This document shows positions 1 to 4,778 of a stretch of DNA of 6,904 bases, piece by piece. This DNA is from Gemella haemolysans. GTDB lineage: Bacteria > Bacillota > Bacilli > Staphylococcales > Gemellaceae. The position numbers and the translations under genes are program-made. The stretch covers positions 1 to 6,904 of the forward strand of contig NZ_CABFLN010000049.1 of assembly GCF_901873445.1 (NCBI RefSeq). Direction: 5' to 3'. Position 1 is the first letter of the stretch, and each line of letters opens with the position of its first letter. The notes under the pieces were generated by a model that saw only the letters and a program-made list of their open reading frames with translations, had not been told where the DNA came from and searched no databases.

Positions 1-346
1 GCATCTGTTGTTGATGCTTCTCGTAATGCTTCTTTGTCTGTCGCTGCTCCATTTAATGCTGCTTTAGCTTCTGTGATCGCTCTTAAGGCTGCATCTACTT
101 GGGCTTGCGTCGCATTGTCATTTGATAGCACTCCTGCGGCTGCTGATACTGCGTTGTCGTATGCTTGTTTCTTCGCTTGATCTTTTTCGTTGTAGTACTT
201 CGCATCCGTTGTTTTTGTTCTTTCGGCATCTGTTGTTGATGCTTCTCGTAATGCTTCTTTATTTGTTGCTGCTCCATTTAATGCTGCTTTAGCTTCTGTG
301 ATCGCTCTTAAGGCTGCATCTACTTGGTCTTGTGTCGCATTGTCAT
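1..346 (-). repeat. 225-bp tandem repeat within the surface-protein gene (FIVAR-type unit)
   Basis: Bases 1-121 and 226-346 match at 116 of 121 positions by my count, giving a period of 225 bp (75 residues). The encoded unit includes NATQxQVDAALRAITEAK, AALNGAA and KEALREASTTDA. An older, diverged unit (residues about 690-745) precedes the conserved ones, so the array appears to become more uniform toward the C-terminus. The array continues past the left edge, so the copy number is unknown. Near identity at DNA level suggests recent duplication or gene conversion, and such arrays commonly change copy number by recombination. Confidence 0.92.
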
Positions 347-2732
347 CGTTTATTACAGTATTTCCTTTCGTAATCGCTAAATCATACGCATCCCTTTTCA
401 TTTTATCTGCATTATAATATTTAAAGTTTCCTTTAACAGTAGATTCTTCTCCTACTACTCTTTCTAACTCTGTTTTGTTTCCTTTATCAACTAACAACCC
501 TGCAGCTGTATCTAATTTTCTTTTTATTTCGGCTACCTTGCTTAATGCCGCATCAACCTCTGCTCTAGTGGCGTTATTCCCTTTAGCTATAATTTGGGAT
601 ACTTCTGTTTTTATCGAATTGAAATCTTGTTCAAACTTTTTAAACTCTTTATTATATTCACCAATACTCTTTGGTGTTTTGTTTTCTGTTGATGCCTTTG
701 TTAACTCATCTACTTTGGCTGATAAATTATTTTTTTCCGTCGTCGTAGCTGCAACCGTTAAACTATTTTGTTTTGCTCTTAATAAACTAACTTGATTGTT
801 AATCTCACTTTGGTTTTTGCGTTGATTAACAGGAACATTATTCTGTTCTTCATTTAGAATTTCTCTTGCTCTTGTAATTTCATCCTGAAATTTTTTCCAT
901 GAATCTGGAGTATATTCGTTCTGATTTAAATTAGCTGCTCCAGCAACAGCTGTTTCCAATTCCGTTTTAAACATTTTTAATTCCACATTTTGATCTGGAA
1001 TTGGAACAACTCCTGTTTTCGTTTCTCCATATGGTACAGCTTGACTATTTTGCCATGTTTTATATTCTACTTTACCTACTAAATTCGTGATGCTTGGTGC
1101 ATCTGCTGGAATATTAAGTGTATATTTAAACGTTTTTTCTTTCCCTGTGCTATTTCTATCGCCAATACTACCCAAATCAATTTCCATTGTTCCACTATAC
1201 GTTTTACCATTATACGTAGCAGTGACTCCTTGAGGAAGATCCACTTTATATTTAACTCCACGGTCGGTAGATTCCCAACCTTTATTTTCAACCTTAACTG
1301 TTATCTCTTTACTTGTTGTACTAGCGTTATTAGTTGTAGATGTTACTTCATATTTTGTTTGATTTTCTTTAGCAACAACATAGGCACCGGTATTTACCCT
1401 AACATTACTTAAAACACCACCAGGATATAATTTTGTTCCGTCTTTTGATATAAACGAATCATCATATCCTTGATAACTATGTGTAAAATTATCAGCATCT
1501 TCAAATTCCAATCTAATTTTATTAACATTTTTTGGAACATTAATAAAAGCTAATCCATCAGAAAAACCAGCTACTCTATCAGGTTGTCCACTATAATATA
1601 CTTCTCCAGTATCTGGGTTCTTCACTGTCATTTTAACAGTAGACCATCCTGCACCATTCCCGAAGCTCGATGTACGGTATTTTACTAAAACTTCTGATCC
1701 GGGAGTAACATTAATATCTTGATAGATTTTTCCTATTGTATCTACTCGATCCGTACCAGGATTCGCCCCTGTCTTAAGACTTCTATATCCCGCCATTACA
1801 ACACCATAAGGATGATTTCCGTCTACAGAACCTACTGAAACCCATTTCATTTTCTTTCTTACATCAGCAATTGGAATTTCAGTTTGTTTAGAATCAACAA
1901 CATGCCATCCAACAACATTACTCGCATCATTCGTTACAATTTTTTCATCACCTGTAGGTTTAACTGTTCCTTCTTCAAAGTTACCATTTATAATACTAAC
2001 ACCTGCTTCATTATTAGCATGTGTATCCGTTGTAGTTGCATCTGTACGGAATGGATTACTTCTATCCAATGCTTTTCCATGACGTTCATCTCTAGAACCT
2101 GAGTTTGCGATTGAATTCGTATCTGCTACTTTCTCAGTGTTTGTTGCTTTTTTACCTACAGTAGGTTTTCCATTTGTCGTATCTACTGCTGGTGCTTCTT
2201 TTTTCTCTTCTGGTTTTGTTTGTAATTTTGTTGTTGCTGTAACTAACTTAGCTTGTGCTTGTGATAATTCAGCTTGTGTTTTTGCATTATTTAAAACTAT
2301 TCTTGCTTCTTCTAAAGCTATTTTTAATTTGTTCACACTATCTTCTGTTTTAGAAGCATATTTCCCGTTAGTAAATTTCCCATCAATTTCTTCAATTAAT
2401 TTTGTTAAGGCTGTTTTATTTAGAGTTTCTTTCTCTGAATTCTCTAGTTTTAAATCTACTGCGGCTGCTACACTCTCTCTAGTGTTTTCTACTACTGGTT
2501 TGGCTTGTGCTTTTGGTGCGACTTCTAGTTTATTGTCTGTTCCTAATGATTTATCTGTTGCTGTGTTGTTTGAAACAGATTCACTAGCTTGAGCTACTGC
2601 TCCAGCACCAAAAAAGATACTCGCACCTATTACTACAGACGCAGCACCTACTTTAAATTTCTTTATTGAGTATGACTCTACTTTTGTACCCTTTTTTGTA
2701 TTTTTTAAATAATAATTATTTTTTCCTATCAC
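1..2732 (-). CDS. YSIRK-signal, FIVAR-repeat cell-surface protein (probable adhesin), 3' part outside window
   Basis: This is an open frame of 910 codons from a GTG start to the window edge, with no internal stop. An in-frame TAA lies 6 nt before the GTG, so no earlier start is possible, and a TAAGGAG site precedes it by 11 nt. The signal peptide has the YSIRK-type motif YSIKKFKVGAASVVIG (residues 21-36) and an AQA cleavage site near residue 49. Such signals direct septal secretion and are typical of LPXTG proteins; the anchor itself would lie off-window. A helical FIVAR-like segment follows (about 105-170). Next is a beta sandwich (about 245-450) opening with INGNFEEG and GW276, as in CBM4/9-like carbohydrate-binding modules. 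A second beta domain, Ig or DUF11-like, spans about 457-560. A clear FIVAR unit (about 587-660, YTPDSWKKFQ) is followed by helical repeats with NATQxQVDAAL and LNGAA signatures (about 690 onward). Similar architectures occur in staphylococcal SasC and Ebh. The adhesin role is inferred from architecture; the ligand is unknown. Confidence 0.93.
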   Translation of the reverse strand, partial: MIGKNNYYLKNTKKGTKVESYSIKKFKVGAASVVIGASIFFGAGAVAQASESVSNNTATDKSLGTDNKLEVAPKAQAKPVVENTRESVAAAVDLKLENSEKETLNKTALTKLIEEIDGKFTNGKYASKTEDSVNKLKIALEEARIVLNNAKTQAELSQAQAKLVTATTKLQTKPEEKKEAPAVDTTNGKPTVGKKATNTEKVADTNSIANSGSRDERHGKALDRSNPFRTDATTTDTHANNEAGVSIINGNFEEGTVKPTGDEKIVTNDASNVVGWHVVDSKQTEIPIADVRKKMKWVSVGSVDGNHPYGVVMAGYRSLKTGANPGTDRVDTIGKIYQDINVTPGSEVLVKYRTSSFGNGAGWSTVKMTVKNPDTGEVYYSGQPDRVAGFSDGLAFINVPKNVNKIRLEFEDADNFTHSYQGYDDSFISKDGTKLYPGGVLSNVRVNTGAYVVAKENQTKYEVTSTTNNASTTSKEITVKVENKGWESTDRGVKYKVDLPQGVTATYNGKTYSGTMEIDLGSIGDRNSTGKEKTFKYTLNIPADAPSITNLVGKVEYKTWQNSQAVPYGETKTGVVPIPDQNVELKMFKTELETAVAGAANLNQNEYTPDSWKKFQDEITRAREILNEEQNNVPVNQRKNQSEINNQVSLLRAKQNSLTVAATTTEKNNLSAKVDELTKASTENKTPKSIGEYNKEFKKFEQDFNSIKTEVSQIIAKGNNATRAEVDAALSKVAEIKRKLDTAAGLLVDKGNKTELERVVGEESTVKGNFKYYNADKMKRDAYDLAITKGNTVINDDNATQDQVDAALRAITEAKAALNGAATNKEALREASTTDAERTKTTDAKYYNEKDQAKKQAYDNAVSAAAGVLSNDNATQAQVDAALRAITEAKAALNGAATDKEALREASTTD

Positions 2733-2743
2733 TTTATATTAAT

Positions 2744-2750
2744 CTCCTTA
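2744..2750 (-). promoter_or_regulatory. Ribosome binding site that fixes the GTG start of the surface-protein gene
   Basis: On the minus strand the sequence reads TAAGGAG, 11 nt before the GTG codon at 2732-2730. No ATG lies in frame upstream, because TAA is the third codon before the GTG, and the YSIRK signal begins only 20 residues downstream. A GTG start is therefore the only reasonable choice. Confidence 0.75.
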
Positions 2751-2808
2751 TTTTCCTTGAATATTAAACTAGCATAAAGCTAAAATAAGTACTTTTTACA
2801 TTTTTTCT

Positions 2809-2922
2809 TTAAATTACCATATTTATTACTACACGTCGCACCCATAATAATAATAATAATAATAATATGTAATCACTGTATTCTAAAAGTTTTAAATAAA
2901 ATATAATTTGATTATACATCAT
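2809..2922 (-). other. Candidate 37-codon leader ORF containing the poly-leucine tract (weak)
   Basis: An open frame in the leader of the surface-protein gene begins ATG ATG TAT AAT and ends with TAA at 2811-2809. The TAT repeat is read in it as ATA plus seven TTA leucine codons, giving a hydrophobic run YILLLLLLLWVRR. The upstream AAGG is almost in contact with the first ATG, so initiation would be poor. It could be a small membrane or leader peptide, but its composition is what AT-rich noncoding DNA with a TTA tract would give by chance. I do not treat it as an established gene. Confidence 0.15.
2844..2867. repeat. Trinucleotide microsatellite, 8 perfect copies of ATA (TAT on the gene strand)
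   Basis: Eight uninterrupted ATA units lie 112-135 nt upstream of the GTG start of the surface-protein gene. The tract is bounded by CCC on the left and by TGT on the right. If the promoter at 2966-2994 is the one used, the tract lies in the transcribed leader, roughly 90-115 nt after the start of the RNA. Perfect short-unit tracts upstream of surface-antigen genes are known to drive slipped-strand expression switching in other bacteria (Neisseria nadA, Mycoplasma gallisepticum vlhA). That role here is inference. Confidence 0.95.
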
Positions 2923-3030
2923 CCTTAAAAAGAAATATTATTTCATAATAAATAATATAATTACAATTATACCAAATTACTTATTATACGTCCAGCAAAT
3001 TCCAGATAAATGATGTATAATATGCAAATT
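2905..3030. repeat. Inverted repeat pair flanking a candidate promoter
   Basis: The left arm ATTATACATCAT (2911-2922) is the exact reverse complement of ATGATGTATAAT (3010-3021), with 87 bp between them. Adding AATTTG at 2905-2910 and CAAATT at 3025-3030 extends the match to 18 bp with one 3-nt gap (ATG present only in the right arm). The enclosed DNA contains the extended -10 promoter that points at the surface-protein gene. The arms also contain TATAAT-like hexamers facing outward, so divergent -10 elements are an alternative explanation. No recombinase gene is in the window. Confidence 0.7.
2966..2994 (-). promoter_or_regulatory. Candidate sigma-A promoter for the surface-protein gene (extended -10)
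   Basis: On the minus strand the -35 is TGGACG (2994-2989, four of six consensus bases). A 17-bp spacer ends in TGG and is followed by a perfect TATAAT -10 (2971-2966), so this is an extended -10 type. Transcription would start near 2959 and give a leader of about 225 nt that carries the ATA/TAT tract. A second TATAAT at 2916-2911 lacks a good -35. The hexamers fit well, but in such AT-rich DNA chance matches are common, so confidence is moderate. Confidence 0.5.
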
Positions 3031-3243
3031 GAAACATTTCCAAGAAATAGAATAGTTCTTCTGAACATCTCCAGAGTTTTCTATTGATAAATAGTATATA
3101 AAATTGAATTAAAATATAATTAAAATTTTTCAATTTTTTTATTGAATTCCTCTTTCTCTGTCTATACAACTTGCCAACTTGAAATTTTATTCTAACCTAG
3201 TAGCATAGGAATATAAGAAATAATTAATCATATATCCCCTCCC
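2967..3243 (-). other. Possible remnant of a small membrane-protein gene, unidentified
   Basis: On the minus strand a strong Shine-Dalgarno sequence, GGGAGGGG (3243-3236), sits correctly spaced before ATG at 3231-3229. The frame stops after only 14 codons (stop at 3189-3187). Further along, an ATG at 3068-3066 opens a 33-codon hydrophobic frame ending at 2967, and other frames are broken by stops. This could be a decayed small membrane-protein gene or chance in AT-rich DNA. I do not recognise any family. Confidence 0.15.
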
Positions 3244-3683
3244 ATCTAACAGTTTATTATTAATCTATTATTTTTTTATTTTTAAAATAATTTCAACATT
3301 ACTTTTCTACATTTTTGAAAAATTCTTTTGAAATTCAAACTGGATATAAGTTAAAACAGAAAAATTGATGATAACTAAAATTTATATCTAAAAATAGCTA
3401 TCACTCTACTACATGCAATTCACATAGTTACTTTATTATTCTAAGCTATATCCAACAACAACTTACTAGAATTCATTATTTTAAGAACTCTTTGAAAAAA
3501 ATTTCCCCCATAACTTTCTCAACTCCATGGTAATGCCAATATTTAAATACACACTTTATTAGCTCTCAATAAATAATAATATAAATTTTATTTTCTTATC
3601 ATTTCATAAAGCGTTTCCTTAAGGGGATTTAAAATACTTTGTTAAAATATTTATTTTATAAATTTTTTAAAAATAATTTCATA

Positions 3684-3712
3684 TTGAATTTTTAAGATAT
3701 TTATTTTATACT
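3684..3712 (+). promoter_or_regulatory. Sigma-A promoter of the phosphatase lipoprotein gene
   Basis: The -35 is TTGAAT (3684-3689), the spacer 17 bp, and the -10 TATACT (3707-3712), each hexamer differing from consensus by one or two bases. Transcription would begin near 3719, giving a leader of about 30 nt with AAGGAG at 3731-3736. Part of the spacer and -10 (ATATTTATTTTATA, 3697-3710) is repeated exactly 50 bp upstream at 3647-3660, which may be a duplicated promoter segment; the upstream copy lacks a good -35. Confidence 0.75.
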
Positions 3713-3747
3713 AAATACTATAAATAACAAAAGGAGCTTATATTATT

Positions 3748-4596
3748 ATGAAAAATAAAAAACTTGTTATGACTATTTCATCAGTTTTAGCTACTGTTGT
3801 TCTTGCAACAGGATGCGCACAAAAAACTGAAGAAAAAAAAGAAGAAAATAAGAGTGGAGATAACAAGATAACTCTTACTTACGATCAACTTAGATCTCGC
3901 GAAAATACAATGGGAGCTTTATGGTATCAAAATGCTGCTGAAGTAGATGCATTATACCAACAAGGTTACAATGTTGCAACTAATAAATTAAAAGAATTAT
4001 TAAAACAACCTACTAGCAAACCTTATTCTATCGTATTAGATATCGATGAAACAGTATTAAGTAATATTCCATTCCAAGTTAAAATGGTTAAAGATGGAAC
4101 TGCATTTAATCCTAAATTATGGGATGAGTGGGTTCAAAAAGCTGAAGCTACACCAGTAGCTGGAGCAAAAGAATTTTTACAGTTTGCTGATAAAAATAAA
4201 GTTCAAATTTACTATGTTTCTGACAGAACTGACTCTCAAGTAGATGCTACAATCAAAAACCTTGAAGCACAAGGTCTTCCAGTTCAAGGACGAGATCACT
4301 TAATGTTCAAAAAAGAAGGTGACAAGTCTAAAGAAGGACGTCGTCAAGAAGTTATTAAACATACTAACCTAGTTATGTTATTTGGGGATAACTTAGTTGA
4401 CTTCGCTGAATTCTCAACTAAATCAGAAGCTGATAGAGATAAAATGTTTGAACAATTAAAAGCTGAATTTGGGGATAAATTCATCATCTTCCCTAACCCT
4501 ATGTACGGATCATGGGAATCTGCAGTATACAAAGGTGAGAAAAAAGACGGTAAAGGACAATCTGAAGCTCGTCTAGATGCACTTAAAGGATACTAA
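3748..4596 (+). CDS. lppC: Class C acid phosphatase / 5'-nucleotidase lipoprotein, e(P4)/LppC family
   Basis: This complete 282-residue lipoprotein starts at ATG, 11 nt after AAGGAG. A short signal peptide ends in LATGC, placing the lipidated cysteine at residue 23. A charged linker rich in Lys and Glu (24-40) follows, and the phosphatase domain starts near residue 45. The two halves of the class C (DDDD superfamily) signature are intact: VLDIDETVLSN with Asp98 and Asp100, and LFGDNLVDF with Asp214 and Asp218. In this family these aspartates bind the metal and provide the nucleophile and acid. IYYVSDR (154-160) and NPMYGSWESAVY (250-261) fit the family. Relatives such as Haemophilus e(P4) and streptococcal LppC dephosphorylate nucleoside monophosphates outside the membrane, and e(P4) also helps use NAD and NMN. 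Exact substrate preference cannot be read here. The length is typical. The gene is monocistronic by sequence, with a promoter just upstream and a strong terminator just downstream. The symbol follows the streptococcal homologue. Confidence 0.95.
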   Translation: MKNKKLVMTISSVLATVVLATGCAQKTEEKKEENKSGDNKITLTYDQLRSRENTMGALWYQNAAEVDALYQQGYNVATNKLKELLKQPTSKPYSIVLDIDETVLSNIPFQVKMVKDGTAFNPKLWDEWVQKAEATPVAGAKEFLQFADKNKVQIYYVSDRTDSQVDATIKNLEAQGLPVQGRDHLMFKKEGDKSKEGRRQEVIKHTNLVMLFGDNLVDFAEFSTKSEADRDKMFEQLKAEFGDKFIIFPNPMYGSWESAVYKGEKKDGKGQSEARLDALKGY

Positions 4597-4620
4597 TCTT
4601 ATATAAAATTAGCAATTTAG

Positions 4621-4675
4621 AGTGTCTTAATATTATCTAATAAAAGATAATATTAAGACACTTTTATTTTTTTCT
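4621..4675 (+). terminator. Rho-independent terminator after the phosphatase gene
   Basis: A perfect 18-bp stem (AGTGTCTTAATATTATCT at 4621-4638, its complement at 4645-4662) has a 6-nt loop, AATAAA. It is followed by a T-rich tract (TTTATTTTTTTC from 4663). It starts 24 nt after the stop codon. The stem is AT-rich but long and flawless. It separates this gene from the amidase gene. The upstream side lacks a run of A residues, so it is probably one-way. Confidence 0.93.
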
Positions 4676-4694
4676 ATTTTTAAATTCTATATTC

Positions 4695-4723
4695 TTGCTT
4701 GATAATGAATATCAGAGTATAAT
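4695..4723 (+). promoter_or_regulatory. Sigma-A promoter of the amidase gene
   Basis: The -35 is TTGCTT (4695-4700), the spacer exactly 17 bp, and the -10 a perfect TATAAT (4718-4723). Transcription would start near 4730, leaving a leader of about 50 nt with AGGAG at 4768-4772. It lies just past the terminator, so the amidase gene is probably transcribed on its own. Confidence 0.82.
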
Positions 4724-4778
4724 TAAGTAGACAAAGCATGTAACAGCTTACGTATTATTTTTAAATTAGGAGTTTAAA

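Larger units (their letters stand above)
2733..3747. other. Long AT-rich divergent intergenic region
   Basis: About 1 kb separates the divergent surface-protein and phosphatase genes. On the adhesin side it holds an RBS, an (ATA)8 tract, an inverted repeat and a candidate promoter. On the phosphatase side it holds a clear promoter and a 14-bp direct repeat (3647-3660 and 3697-3710). Between about 3031 and 3640 I see only short broken reading frames, including a minus-strand frame of up to 61 codons around 2984-3169 that resembles nothing I know. No tRNA, riboswitch or rRNA element is recognisable. It could be a decayed gene remnant or a long regulatory spacer. Confidence 0.7.

Noticed and set aside
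1..346. Direct repeats considered as a CRISPR array
   Set aside because: The 225-bp period and continuous coding potential fit protein repeats; there are no short repeats with unique spacers.
2137..2592. 151-codon plus-strand open frame, hydrophobic, plus others at 475-795, 1230-1412 and 1884-2102
   Set aside because: They lie antisense to the clear YSIRK surface-protein frame, have no convincing RBS, and their hydrophobic composition is the usual antisense of lysine/glutamate/alanine-rich coding sequence.
2984..3169. 61-codon minus-strand open frame in the intergenic region
   Set aside because: It has no good RBS, its composition matches translated AT-rich noncoding DNA, and I recognise no family.
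3484..3537. Short plus-strand stretch reading FKNSLKKISPITFSTPW, vaguely like the end of an IS3-family transposase
   Set aside because: It is too short and too weak a resemblance; no inverted repeats or other transposase parts are visible nearby.
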